From: Adiantum capillus-veneris
Lineage: Eukaryota; Streptophyta; Polypodiopsida; Polypodiales; Pteridaceae
NCBI GenBank assembly: GCA_014529385.2
Contig: CM043952.1
Span: forward strand, 153,325,057 to 153,389,056
Direction of reading: 5' to 3'
DNA length: 64,000 bases
Shown here: piece after piece, positions 43,147 to 56,489 of the stretch
How the letters are laid out: every line of letters starts with the position of its first letter
Numbering within the stretch: the first letter of the stretch is position 1
Program-made: the position numbers and the translations under genes
The notes under the pieces: model-generated
What the model was told of the DNA's origin: nothing
The model's input: the letters and a program-made list of their open reading frames with translations, nothing else
The model's database searches: none

Positions 43147-43698
43147 ATGGAAAACATGAATAACAATGCCATTGTTGAGACCGAATCGGATGGTATTGAG
43201 TCCACTCCTCCAAGGTTTGCCAATGTTCGAGCGGCAAAGAGAAGTGCTCGATGCGTGGGATCCTCTTCTATTAATCCTGTGGTAAATGATGGGAATCATG
43301 AACTCATGGCTGCATTATGGGACTTCTTTGTCCGTAGTGAGTCTAGGCAATTGGACTTTGAACGACACTTATAAGCACTTTTGGACGTGGCTCAACAAGC
43401 GAATGGCCAACAAATTGTAGACCTTCGCAATGAGGTGTGTTTATGTGCATGGCGCTTCAATGGAGGAATGGCCAAGGTTGAGGAGAACCAATTCAACATG
43501 CTGGTGTGCATGGAGCAACAATTTGAATCAATGCAAAGCTCACACGTGCCCAATAGGGAAATCCAGGTCCAAATTGATGCACTTAAGGACCAGGTCCTTG
43601 CTTTAGAAGGAGAGGTAACCCGGCTCAAGGTCCATTTGAATCGATTGAATGCATTGATGACAAAGATGGCTCGAGCTTCTGATGGCCGTGCCATATAG
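43147..43698 (+). pseudogene. Helitron cargo gene C2: coiled-coil protein
   Basis: Starts MENMNNNAIVETESDGIES directly after an acceptor-like TGGTACAG. The first part contains NGNHELMAALWDFFV-like sequence (observed DGNHELMAALWDFF). After an in-frame TAA (43372-43374) the same frame continues LLDVAQQANGQQIVDLRN and a heptad-rich C-terminus (LKDQVLALEGEVTRLKVHLN), ending at TAG 43698. The TAA is one C-to-T change from CAA. It is a likely coiled coil of unknown role. Confidence 0.5.
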
Positions 43699-45063
43699 CA
43701 ATGTTTCAACCTTGGCTACTAGAAATAGTTGAAGCACGCACTTTTGTGTGTTAATTTGATTCACTATGTTGATGTACTAAAGCATAACTTGTTTTGAACT
43801 GCGTTGGTAGGATAAATTAGTGAACGTGTTGTTTTTTTTTTGTTTTATACTTGTGTCGTTTGATCTACATGGCATGAAGCCATAGAGTATACTTAAATTA
43901 AGTTTTGAGACTTTGGTTGAGATGATATTTTTGGTCAAAACAATAAGAGGTACTACCTTTGTGGCTTGGGGTCATAAGGTAGCATCTTTTTAGAAAAGAG
44001 GCTTCCATCGTTACAACTATGCTTAGCTATGTGAGCTTCAAGGACGTTGCAATGAAATACTTGGAAGCTTGATAGATTCCATGATATTTTTCCACTATCT
44101 ACATTTCATTCTGAAAGTTATCTTTAAGTTTACAAGTAGAAATTGTCTTACTCCTTTAGATTTGGTTCACTTTATGCACTCTCAAATAATTGGGTAGCAC
44201 TTTACAGACCCCATTATTAGTTCGTAATGACCATTGTAGACAACTTCAGATTGGGGTCATGCACATCAAACCACTTCAATGGGATATTTTATTGTATTGA
44301 TGCATATGCACGTGCCTAAATTTTGTTTTCTCTTTGCAAACAACAAACTTCCTCCTATGAAACCCTTTGCTTTTGGAAATTAGGGACCATTGAGACCCTG
44401 TTATGATGTGTATCCACAAAGTATGTATAATGTATCCTAATTGTGGAAGGTTCAAACAAGACGATAGAGTTTGTGGGATTATTTTTACAAAAGGGTCATC
44501 GATGTATGATAGTGTAGGAAATTTGAATGTTGTTATAGTTATTATATATTACCAATTGAAACTCCACCAAAGCATCCTTTGCCACTAACTATTTTCTTGA
44601 TTGTTTCCTAAGAGTTTTGACATTTTGCATGGATTGGAAATGTAAATCGTAAATAAGATCTGTCGGTGTTTGAAGGTTTATTGGTATTGCATTTGAAGTT
44701 ATTCTCTTTTCTTAAAATCTCAAAACTATGTGTTGCCTCTACTTTAAGTTGTTGCATATGCATGATATTTTTCATGTTTTTCCATCTCATTATGTGAAAA
44801 TGTTGAAAATTTAAGGCTTATGTACACATAAAAGAGTAGATTTGTGTAGCTCTTTATGCATGTCTATGAGTGATCGAGAACTAAGATTTTGTTACAAATT
44901 TCAAAGTTTGAATGGTATCAATAGTGTGCTCTTTTGGATTACACCAACATGTGGATCGCATACTATAGTTGCTATGTTGATTCAATTCTCTATACACTTT
45001 GATTATCATGAAAAGCTGATGTTATGATGTTTCTTGGACGGGGTTGAAATATTGTATTTATAG
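43699..45063 (+). other. Helitron non-coding stretch
   Basis: AT-rich. I see no conserved reading frame or repeat. Confidence 0.5.
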
Positions 45064-45688
45064 ATGCCAAGTCAAAGAAGGCATTGCACAGTATCTACGT
45101 TTAGCTGGATGCTTCATCATCCGCCGTTTCTTATCTATGGTAAGATCTAAGTATATCCTTTGATAATTTTCCAGCTTGGTGTTCAAACTAACAATTTTCT
45201 CATTTAGATCCACCTGGTTGAAGAGGCCCACTTAGTACGCGTGATGTTGTACACATTATTGAAAGCTTTGAAGTTGTTAGGTAAGGAACACCAATGAAGC
45301 ACGATGCTTTTTTAAATATTTTTTGGTTATTGAACTTATTGTAATTAACCAATTGGCTTGCAGGAATCACTATTATCGTGATAACATTTTAATGGATGTG
45401 CATGAGTTTCTTGGAGGACTCCAAGGGTACTTTCATATCAGTGTGGCTTTGAATCTTAATCCAGCTTCAACTCGCATACGGGTTCGCGAGCTCAGAGATC
45501 GCTTGCCGGCCAATGCAGAATACTCTTATAGGGATAGATATGAGAATTGGAGGATTGTATTATACACCCTGTGTGAGGGGCATCGTCATTTTGGTAGGAG
45601 CGTTAATTGTGTGGGTCCATGGGCTCTAACGAGTACCAAATGCAACATCCCAAAGGCTGTCATTTTGAAGTTGCAGCTGTTTTGTTAG
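45064..45688 (+). pseudogene. Helitron cargo gene C3, three exons, unknown
   Basis: Exons are 45064-45139 (MPSQRRHCTVSTFSWMLH), 45208-45280 (RGPLSTRDVVHIIESFEVV) and 45364-45688 (NHYYRDNILMDVHEFLGGLQ; TRIRVRELRDRLPANAEYSY). Both introns (45140-45207 and 45281-45363) have GT-AG ends and keep phase. One TGA in exon 2 (45219) is a C-to-T change from CGA. No family was recognised. The layout suggests a captured or element-specific gene. Confidence 0.55.
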
Positions 45689-45856
45689 TTAAGATTTAGT
45701 GGCTTGCAAAAAAGTTTCTTTAGAGATGAATATTAGGGCTTACAAAGACTACTTATAGTAATGGAAGTGGATTGTTGTTTTTCTTTTAGTTTTCCTTTTC
45801 CCGTCTCTCTCTCTCTCTCTCTCTCTCTCTAAAGTTAAAAAAAACCATGTACTTAT

Positions 45857-45902
<46 letters not shown>

Positions 45903-46192
45903 ATCCCCCCCCCCCAACCTCATGTGTAGTCTTTTAAGTTTATGTTATGTAGTTGTTATGTTCATTCAATTCTCTATGCACTTTCTATTGTCGCACAAAG
46001 CCAGTGTGATTTAGGTTGATACCATAATGCATTATTGCACATAATAAAGCATTTAAGATATGGTTGTCACTACCTTCAATTTGATGCATAAAAAATACTT
46101 ACACATGTTATCCTTCTAAAGAAGGGGGGAGGGGGGGTTACACAAAATTGAATGATACTTCTTCTTGGCCGCAGCAACGCGCGGGTCACATA
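45689..46192 (+). other. Helitron 3' subterminal region with (CT)n tracts
   Basis: Two CT arrays (about 45803-45830 and 45861-45901), short C and G runs, then the terminal hairpin at 46169-46184. Confidence 0.75.
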
Positions 46193-46196
46193 CTAG

Positions 46197-47544
46197 TTCT
46201 CCTTATTTCCTTTATGGTTCCCTCTTTTGTGGTCTTGCTCTTCCCCTTTTTGCACGCACAAGCATGGACTAAGCGCTCAAAACTAGTATCAAACCCACTA
46301 TGAATTGGGAATTATTAATTAGCCCACCTATTAGGCTCTACTAGTCAACAAAATCTTCCAATCAATGTCTAATTTTCCATGTGAGAGCATGTTCTTGGCA
46401 GCCCCAAATGAGCCACTACTCTCCATGTTTAATGAGCATTGATTAGAAATCTTTAGTTCCCCTACTTGCGCACCCGCATGTTTTTTCCTCTAGTGTTTAT
46501 CCTTGACTTGATCAATTTATTTTCATTGTGCATGTGTGCACTCTTTAAGTCTATGGTCAAGCTTTCAACTAAGCTCTTAAGCTATAAATTTGGAACCCAT
46601 TAGCTTGCCCTAATCTTCCCTAACTTTAGGGGCTTGTGTGTTTACACTACTTGGCTAAGCATAAGACTGTATTTTTTGGAAGCATTACACAAGAAGGCAT
46701 TGAAGCCCATGTGGTTAGCTTGCTTGCAATAGTGCATTTTCCGGTCCACTGGGAGCTGGTCCTACGAGCAAATTTTTTTAAATTTCAATGAACTAGAAAA
46801 AAACTACACTTAAGAGCCTTGTTGTGTCCACAGATGGCCGCTCCCATGCGCCCTCAATCTCCCCATAGCTTCCCCACAATGGGGTGCTCCCGCACTCTGG
46901 CATTAGCTCCAAGCAGCTCATAAGGCCTCCCCAGAGGGTGAGTTCCATGAGCACCTCTTCTTTGGAGGCTTGTCACACCCACAATCAAAGCTTCAGGCAA
47001 CTAAGAGGAGACTCCCACAATTAGTGGAACTATATTAAATAAAACAACATTTCAAAGAAGAGATCAAAAGGGGCCTTTCCCACCATTGGCCAACATACTT
47101 AAATAGTACTTCACACGAGCCAAGCATCACTTGAAACCCAAGGGAGACCAAAATTAAAGCAAAGGCAAGAAACCATCAAGCAAAGAAGAAGGGCTTTCAT
47201 TGTTCTTATTGTGAAGAGGGGCTTCACCCCGGTGAAGAGGTACTTCACACAAGCAAATCAGAGCTATATAAAGTTAAAATTTTTGCCTCCAAGCACAATC
47301 TTTCCATGTATATTCACATAGAAAGATATGGATGTGTGCGCTTGTAAGGAGTTACACACTCGCCTTGGGCTAAGTATGCTCCATTGCACCATGAGGGGTT
47401 GGAAGATTAGAAAGCTCACTCCAAGGGGAGGAGCATTATCGTCAGCTTTTTGTTTTGCACTAGTGTTATTTAACTTTCCATTCAATAAATCTCATCATCA
47501 AGCTATGGGAACAACCATGCTAGCAGCATCACCAAGATGGCGTG
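46197..47544. other. Region between Helitron and Gypsy-A, no gene
   Basis: The first bases (CTCCTTATTTCCTTTATG) match the Copia-A 3' LTR near 1097, so the Helitron may have landed in a related LTR relic. Nothing else was recognised. Confidence 0.45.
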
Positions 47545-47787
47545 GGTACCAGAGTCGAAAGAAAAAAAATTAGGAGTGGAGGAGGACAAGGGGCAATTTT
47601 TTGGAGTTTCGAGGGATTTTTTTTTGTTTTTTTGGGCGAGAGCTTTTCGGGAAGGGAACAAGGAAGAAAAAACAAGGGTTGGGGAGAGCTGGTGGAGTCG
47701 AAGGAGAACAAGTGTAGTGTGTTTTTGGGGAGGGCAAGCAGTGGAAGAAGGGAAACAGGTGAAGAGCATGGGGAAGAAGAAGGGCTC

Positions 47788-47859
<72 letters not shown>

Positions 47860-48372
47860 CTTGAGAGCTTGATGCAACAAAGGGGAGCAATGAGGTGAAA
47901 GAAAAAGGAAGGTTTAGGAAGCTCTCTTGAGCTTGCAAAGCAGAGGGATATCGAGGAGAATGAAGCACAATAAGGGCTAAGCAGGATGAAGTTTATCTAA
48001 CAAGTTGTGGATTGTTTCCATTGGGTTTGGGTTATCTCAATAGGGGATTTCAAATCAGCAGGCATACCAACCTTGGCGTAGGCAACCGATTTGTATCAAG
48101 GGTTCCAGATATTTATTTAGTGGAAGCATCTTTTGATTGCTAGCTTAATTAAGTGTTAATATCTATTCTAAGTTGGTTTTAGCCAGTTAACTCTGTTTCA
48201 ATCTGTGATATTCTCTTGCAATTCTCTCTAAACACCTCTATATCATCTTATTAACAGTAAATTGGCCCTAATCACACTAGTTTCCCTTGGTTTGCACCTA
48301 GAGTACTTCTCCATCTATAGCCAAAAGCCCGATGCTTTCCCAGTCGACCATGGAGAGACGTGCACTTTGACA
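47545..48372 (+). repeat. Gypsy-A 5' LTR (3' part) with (CT)n
   Basis: Aligns with 53730-54578, for example AACAAGGGTTGGGGAGAGCT, then CT array 47790-47857, then GGGGATTTCAAATCAGCAGG. The 5' part of the LTR is absent. It is followed by TTTGGTGAACCCGACGTG (48375 on), a probable primer-binding site whose tRNA I cannot name. Confidence 0.82.
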
Positions 48373-48422
48373 ATTTGGTGAACCCGACGTGAAACAAGAC
48401 CGGGGTAGACAAAAGCAATGAT

Positions 48423-49330
48423 GTCGCAGGCCAAGATAATGGTATGCAACATTTAATGCAACAATTTTCTGCACTTACATCAACAGCATTTGCACCATCA
48501 GCAGATGATGACTCAAAGTTTGGAAAGGGAAATGAAAGCTCGGATTCATGAAGCCAGACAAGCAGTGATAGATAAATTGGGGCGCTTTGAAGGTCGTGAC
48601 ATTTCTAAATTTTGCAAAGTTTATGAACAGGTTATGGAAGACAAGGGAGCAGAGGAGCATGCTGCAGTGGAGAATTTTGTACTTGTTGTCATGGCTGAAT
48701 TACGTGCACAGATTGAGGAACTGAGAACTACACTTGGTGCTACATGGGCATCGTTTAAACAAGCTCTCAAGGATGAATATTTTCTTGAGGATAAGGAGCG
48801 CGTTACAAAGAAGAGTTTTTTGACGTGGGTGCAACAGCATAATAAGGGGCTATCTTCTCCTGAATTGGAAAAGAGATTTTTCTAATTATCTGCAACCGAA
48901 CGGGCTGCTCTTAATTTGAAAAAGTAGGAACTCTTTGTTGCGTATGCTAGAATTAGAAGTCGTGATGGTAAGAAAGCAGTTCAATTTCTAGCTGTTTGTG
49001 TGGATCATGCTAGGAACAGGGATACCTTAAGAAATCATTCATTGCCAAAGTTGACAAAAGAATTCAAAGAGAACAGGGGTTTTCAGGATTTTTTCCAAGT
49101 GCCATTGTAAAGCGAGACTATGATGGTGCTTTGGAGGAAAAGTTCTCGTTGACAGTGGATGTTTACAGAGAGACTTTTTCTTCAAGATTTCTTGGATTGG
49201 CTCCAGAGGGTTCGGTATGTTACAGAAAATCCAATGATTTTTGCAAATGGGAGAAGAAACATGGTTGTGATTTCCAAGGCATACTTGAAGGATGTGAAAT
49301 ATTGGACCCAAATGAAGCAATTTCATGTAT
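48423..49330 (+). pseudogene. Gypsy-A gag-like frame
   Basis: The block starting near 48490 encodes LGRFEGRDISKFCKVYEQVM and TWASFKQALKDEYFLEDKER, a retrotransposon gag layout. Same-frame coding continues after the stop at 48883 (LSATERAALNLKK, AVCVDHARNRDTL). Stops and shifts follow. Confidence 0.65.
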
Positions 49331-49367
49331 TTTTGAAGAAATCATGTTTGAGGATACATTATGAGAA

Positions 49368-50660
49368 TTGGGTATAGTCATACAATCTAATGATCAAGCT
49401 GGGGTAAATATGGTTAAGGTAAAATATCTTAACATGTATGATTTGATTTTCCAATTCAAAGAAGGGTTAGATGCAGAAGAGGTACAAGTGAATACGAAAT
49501 ACAAAACAGTGGCAAACAAGGTCAGATCATTGGCCATTCCATTTCCAAAAGAGAGTGATAGAATTATTGAGAAAGCATCTCAACAACCTATCCGCACTTG
49601 CCTTGGAATTTATGGCCTATCCCTGTTCCAAAGGCTCAACTTCCTAAGTTTGTTGATTTGCTAAATAAGAAGATTACGATGGGAATTTTGGAGCCCTCTT
49701 GTGCTCCTTACTCTAACAGGTGGTTTACGGTTCCCAAGAAGAATGGTACATTGAGGTTTATACATGATATGTAGCCAGTAAACAAGGTAACTATCAAAAA
49801 TGTAGAAACAGGTCCAATGGTTGATGAATTTGCGGAGGCCTTTGCAGGTAGAGCTATCTATTCTATGGGAGACTTGTATTTGGGCTACGATCAATTTCAA
49901 CAGGCTATGGAAAGTAGAGATCTAACAACCATGCGTACTCCTTTGAAATTAGTAATAATATCTACCTTTCCATAAGGTGCAGCCAATTCAGTTGCTCACA
50001 TGATGAATGGGATGAATAAAGTGATGCGGGATTTCATTCCTTAGGTTACCATGCCTTTTATTGACTACATGCCGATAAGAGGGTGAAAAAGATGAAGCCA
50101 AAGATAAGAGGGGGTGCAGACACTTTGTGGCTAACTATATTGTTGATTGTGATAGGATAGTCTCAAGGCTTGAAGAGGTCAACCTTACACTCTCATGCCA
50201 AAAGTCTATGTTTGGGGTAAGAGAAGTCCTTATTGTGGGCCACTTATGTGGACCGTCTGGCAAAAGACCAAGCTCTGTCAAAGTGGATGCTATTCAAAAG
50301 ATGAAAGAGACATGCAATTCAATTACAAAAGTGCAAATATTTTTAGGTGCATGTGTTTTCTACTTGATATGGTTACCCCATTTTTCACATGTTGCAGAGG
50401 TGTTATACCAATTGCTCAGAAAGGGACAAAAATTCGTTTGGAAAGAAGAACATAGGAAGGTTATTTGTAAACTGAAGAAGATGTTACAAGAGGCTCCTAC
50501 ATTAAGAAAAGCAAATTACAAAAGTGGAAAGCCAATCATTGTGACAGTTGACACGAGTCCAACAGGTATTGGGTGGGCTATTGGACAAGATGACAAGGAG
50601 GGGAAAAGGTATACTATCAGATTTGGTGCCAAAGTATCACTACAAGAGGTTGTGTGCTCT
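49368..50660 (+). pseudogene. Gypsy-A reverse transcriptase and 5' half of RNase H
   Basis: RT motifs: ITMGILEPSCAPYSNRWFTV, VPKKNGTLRFIHDM and AIYSMGDLYLGYDQFQQAME. The catalytic box falls in a degraded stretch near 50060. Connection: QIFLGACVFYLIWLPHFSHV. RNase H: VTVDTSPTGIGWAIGQDD and YTIRFGAKVS, where the CACTA-like insertion begins. Several stops are present. Confidence 0.88.
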
Positions 50661-50673
50661 TATGACGCTGTTA

Positions 50674-50905
50674 GCGACGGAAATACATTGGGTTTTTATA
50701 ACCCCCGGCGTCGCTAAAACCGTCGCTACGAGCGTCGCTATGAGCGTCGCTATATGCGTCGCTATATGCGTCGCTATGAGCGTCGCTATATAGCGACGCA
50801 TATAGCGACGCCTATAGCGACGTTTACACAGAAGACTATAGCGACGCTCATAGCGACGCTACAGAGCCATAAATAGCGACGCTTATAGCGACGCCCGAGA
50901 GAATT
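50674..50905. repeat. CACTA subterminal GCGTCGCTATA repeats
   Basis: Direct copies (50702-50790) then inverted copies (50790-50905) form a large palindromic cluster. Such arrays are the transposase-binding sites of CACTA elements. Confidence 0.88.
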
Positions 50906-51235
50906 TTTTTTTGGTGGCAGGGCATTGAATGCCGTGCCACCCATCAACCATATTGTACTTGATTCACTTTTTAAAAAAAGTGCAAAGGTAGATAATAGAC
51001 CCAAAATAGTCACCCACAAGACGCATTGTTTGCAAAATTGACAATTGTACACATCATAGGCAAAATGAATTGATTGGCAAATGTAATAATGACAATTGTA
51101 CAACATCATAGGCATAAAGAATTGATTGGCAAAAGGAATTGCGGTGACAAATGTAATAATATACATGGTTCAAAAAGACGTATAAAATCCGTCTCATGAT
51201 ACATAAGCTATGAGAACCCTAAACTAATGCTATCT

Positions 51236-51935
51236 AGCTACGGCTAAACTGACGTCGTCTAGTCAGATGTCTCATCGCGTCCAAGCGGCGTATCTGTCGG
51301 ATTCTGCAAAAAAAGACAATAAGACAGCTTTCAGTAAGTATAAACATATAACGACATTTATAAAACAATACAAAAAATAAAAAAGAGTAAACCCTAATAC
51401 TAACCATGCCGCCGCGAGAACTGAGAATGTCCATCAGGGCGTTTAAGCCCTTCCTGCCTGCGTACTCGCGCTCGTACAGTGTGGGATCACGTCCTGTCAT
51501 CGACCACTGTCAAAACATACAAAGATTTCATTATGTTAGAACTAAAAAACTCATAAACCCTAAACTATCGAACATGCATAAAGAGCAATGTGAAAAGACT
51601 TACAAAATCGGCCTCAAATGATGCCCATCCACCGCTCCCCAAGTGGTGCGAGCTCCCTGCCTCTACTCGCGCTCTGGCTGCATCCTTTTGTTGCTTCCAC
51701 TTGTCGGGATTCTCGCGCGCTGCTTTCTTCGCATTCTTCCAATCTTCTTTGGCCAGCCAATCTGGCCTGTTCCACCCATTCTTGATTGCTTTTTGCACTT
51801 CGGAACGCTTGTGTTTGCAGTATTCGCGCATTCGAATCTTCATCAGGTCTTCATTGAAGCGCTGATCCCGTGTTGGAACGGGAAACTCATCATGAAGTAT
51901 GCTGATGACTCTGTTTTTTAAATCACTTGGTACTT
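51236..51935 (-). pseudogene. En/Spm-type transposase C-terminal part (Transposase_24-like)
   Basis: Minus-strand exons. The first (from about 51935 down to 51604) encodes SDLKNRVISILHDEFPVPTR, REYCKHKRSEVQKAIKNGWN, KEDWKNAKKAARENPDKWK and HHLGSGGWASFEADF before a GTAAGT. The second (about 51508-51405) encodes WSMTGRDPTLYEREYAG and ILSSRGGM before GTTAGT. A third starts near 51306. This layout is common in plant En/Spm-associated proteins. It lacks an N-terminus, so it is a fragment of a larger protein. Confidence 0.65.
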
Positions 51936-51940
51936 GGCAG

Positions 51941-52440
51941 AGAGCATATCCGCAATTAAAAAGAGAACTTTGGGGCGTAGCAACTGCCCTAAGGTGCGAC
52001 AAGTAGTACTTTATTGGTGCTTCTGTAATAGTAGAGACAGATTGCTTGCCATTACTTGGGATGATCACAAGTTTTTCTACTCTAGATATAGCTATGCTAC
52101 ATTGATTGGATATATAAAGTCATTAAATCCTGAGTCTCATCACATTGTAGGTAAGGATAATCTGGTAGCTGATATGTTTTCCAGAGCCAGATTTGAGGAT
52201 GAGGAAACTATGATTTTTGAAAATGAAGACGTGGGCTTGAGGTTCTTTACCTCTTCAAAATTGCACGTAGAGTAAGAAGGCTTATGGATATTTCTTACAG
52301 GATGGTCTTTTATGGAAACATCCAAAGAAGAGAAGAGGAACCCCTCAACGAGTGGTTTGTGATAGGGTAACACAACTCCAAGTACTTAAAGAATTCCACA
52401 AGTCATTATGGGCAGGCCACAGCAGAGTTTGGGCCACTTT
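51941..52440 (+). pseudogene. Gypsy-A RNase H 3' half and integrase zinc-binding start
   Basis: Reading across frames: QRAYPQLKRELWG, VIVETDCLPLLGMITSFSTL, IKSLNPESHHIVGKDNLVAD and MFSRARFEDEE, then YFLQDGLLWKHPKKRRGTPQ and RVTQLQVLKEFHKSLWAGHS (H2C2-type integrase start). The integrase core is absent, and the 3' LTR begins soon after. Confidence 0.85.
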
Positions 52441-52463
52441 TGCTAATCAACCTTATGAATAAT

Positions 52464-54578
<2,115 letters not shown>

Positions 54579-55023
54579 CCACATTGATTGAAATCATGCA
54601 GCAGTACCAGCACGCTCAAGCCAAATCAAGACTATGAAAATGAAACAGTATCTCATTTTGGAAAAGTCTTTAGCATTAAAATCCCTAGAGCCTCAAAGGT
54701 CAGAATTTATGGAAGACAAGACGAAAGAAACACAATTAGGGCCAATCAAGTTAAACCTGCCAAATACAAAGCTCAAGTGGTTGATATGGTCATAGGCAAA
54801 AGCTCAATAAAAAATACTCCTACACATATGTTCTTCTTCAGAGGAACCCAAGGGGGAAGTCAATCGGAAAGAACAACCTTTGGTGGGACATACCAGTGTA
54901 CTTGCTAAGGGTGAAGCAAAACAAGAAGCAATACAACCACAAGAGCAACTCAAGAGCAATCAAATGGAACTTCACAAGGGTTGACCACAAAGTCACTAGT
55001 TAGAATGCAAAAGATGCATATGG
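54579..55023 (+). other. Junction region between Gypsy-A and Copia-C
   Basis: A short open frame (54588-54908) of basic, low-similarity sequence (FGKVFSIKIPRASKVRIYG) has no recognised domain. No terminal repeat was seen. Confidence 0.4.
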
Positions 55024-56165
55024 GTTTCTTTATGGGGACCTTGAAGAGGATCTCTATATGAAACATCCAGAAGGTTTTGCGATAAATCTTCAGAAGCCAA
55101 CATGGGTAGAACTGGTATGTAGACTCAAGAAAGTTTTGTATGGATTAAAGCAAGGCTCAAGGCAATGGTACATCAATTTTGATAAGCACATTCAGCCCCA
55201 GGGTTACGTACAGAGCCAAGAGGATCACTACTTGTACACAAGGAGGTTGAATGATGGTTCCCTCATCATTCTGATTTTGTATGTGGATGATATGCTCATA
55301 GCTGAAAAGTCAAAAGATGAGATTGTACTTCTCAAGGATGCCTTAAGCAAGCAGTTTGCTATGAAAGATTTGGGTGATTCACATCACTTTCTTGGTATGC
55401 GTATCAAGAGAGATCACAAACGTGGTATACTTGAACTTTCATAGGATGAGTATATTTACATGGTCTTGCAACATTTTAATATGCAAGGGGAGAAAGCATT
55501 GAGTACCCGAATGGCAACATACAAAAAACTTAGCAAGCATGATTGTCCCAAATCAGATGCTGAAAAGGCAGAGATGACAAAGGTGCTGTATTCTTCCGTA
55601 GTTGGCAGTCTCATGTTTTCCATGTTTAGCACATGCCCAGGCATTGCATATGCACTGGGAGTGGTCAGTAGGTTTATGGAAAATCTAGGCAAAAAGCATT
55701 GGGAAGCAGTGAAGCACATCTTGAGATACATCAAGGGTTCAACTAGCAAGTGCTTACGCTTTGGAAACAGTGATGTATCCATAGTTGGATACAGTGATTT
55801 GAATTATGCTGGTGGTGTGGACAATCGACGATCCACATCTAGCTATATTTTCAGAATTGCACTTCATCTACCACCACTGAGGCAGAGTATGTTGCAGTTC
55901 CCAATTCTAATAAGGAAGTTGTGTGGTTATCATCTAGTGGGAGATCTTGGTATACACCAAACTCCATTGCTACATTGCAATAGTCAAAGTGCGATTGCAT
56001 TAGCAAAGAACCCAGTGTTTCATTATAAGTGAAACACATAGAGGTCGAGTATCATGTGGTACGGGATATTTTGGCTAGCAAACGTATTCAGTTTTTCAAA
56101 GTTCACATGGATGAAAACCCAACAGATGCTCTAACAAAGAGCTTAGCCTCAGAGTGGTTTGCACA
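55024..56165 (+). pseudogene. Copia-C RT and RNase H
   Basis: RT part: FLYGDLEEDLYMKHPEGF, CRLKKVLYGLKQGSRQWYIN, LYVDDMLIAEKSKDE and LGMRIKRDHKRGILELS, then a TAG. Continuation: NMQGEKALSTRMATYKK, YSDLNYAGGVDNRRSTSSYI and LHCNSQSAIALAKNPVF, then a stop and HIEVEYHVV-like remains. The 5' two thirds of the polyprotein are missing. Confidence 0.92.
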
Positions 56166-56285
56166 TGCATAGAGATGATGGGCTTAGGGTGAAGCTATGG
56201 TCATGCTTCACATTTTGTACAATTGTACATAATAGCCCCTACATTCTTTAGCCACTTAGGCCATGTTGGCCTTCAAGTGGAATAT

Positions 56286-56489
56286 TGTTAGGTTGCAAGC
56301 CCCGTGGCCGATCTCAGTCAGCCGATCTCAGTCAGCAGGCACCCGTCCACTTACCATTCATTCGTTCATAATGCAAATAAGGAGTAGAGAGGATTATACT
56401 TCAAGTGCTCCACCCAAAGGTCTATTTTCTACTCATCTCCTTCCCCCTTCTCTCCATCCCTCTCTTGCACTCATCACACTGTTCCTACA
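56286..56489 (+). repeat. Copia-C 3' LTR
   Basis: Follows the AAGTGGAATAT tract and contains the CT-rich block CTCC(A)CCCAAAGG...CTCTCCATCCCTCTCTTGCAC, which matches the Copia-A LTRs in inverse orientation. It includes a direct repeat of CCGATCTCAGTCAG. Confidence 0.75.

Larger units (their letters stand above)
36382..46196 (+). mobile_element. Helitron (9.8 kb) with Rep-helicase and cargo genes
   Basis: The 5' end TCTTACTAATAGAAGAAG fits plant Helitron 5' termini (TC start, host A before it). The 3' end has a hairpin (CCGCAGCAACGCGCGG, 46169-46184) and then CTAG at 46193-46196 followed by host T, the classical A^T insertion pattern. Inside are a broken Rep-helicase gene (36847-41403) and three multi-exon reading frames on the same strand. 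The 3' end is strongly supported. The 5' end was chosen by motif and position. Confidence 0.8.
50639..51940. mobile_element. CACTA (En/Spm)-like element inside Gypsy-A RNase H
   Basis: It starts CACTACAAGAGG, the canonical CACTA terminus. Next comes a subterminal block (50674-50905) of about 15 copies of GCGTCGCTATA/TATAGCGACGC in both orientations, typical of CACTA ends. A spliced minus-strand frame follows. The expected opposite end (TCTTGTAGTG) was not found, and the right edge is set by where gypsy coding resumes (about 51941). The flanking gypsy frame runs ...FGAKV before and QRAYPQLKRELWG after, so the interruption is real. Confidence 0.75.
55024..56489 (+). mobile_element. Copia-C: 3' fragment of a copia element
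   Basis: Begins inside RT and runs through RNase H, the 3' untranslated end and an LTR (about 56286-56489, TGTTAGG start, ...CCTACA end). It is closely related to Copia-A in protein and 3'-end DNA. It is valuable here because it shows the uninterrupted sequence into which T1 and the MITE inserted. Confidence 0.88.

Noticed and set aside
47529-47968. Long open frames of Ser-Leu or Arg-Glu runs over CT arrays (also near 23.6, 27.3, 53.9 and 54.1 kb)
   Set aside because: They are translations of dinucleotide repeats and lack any other coding sign.
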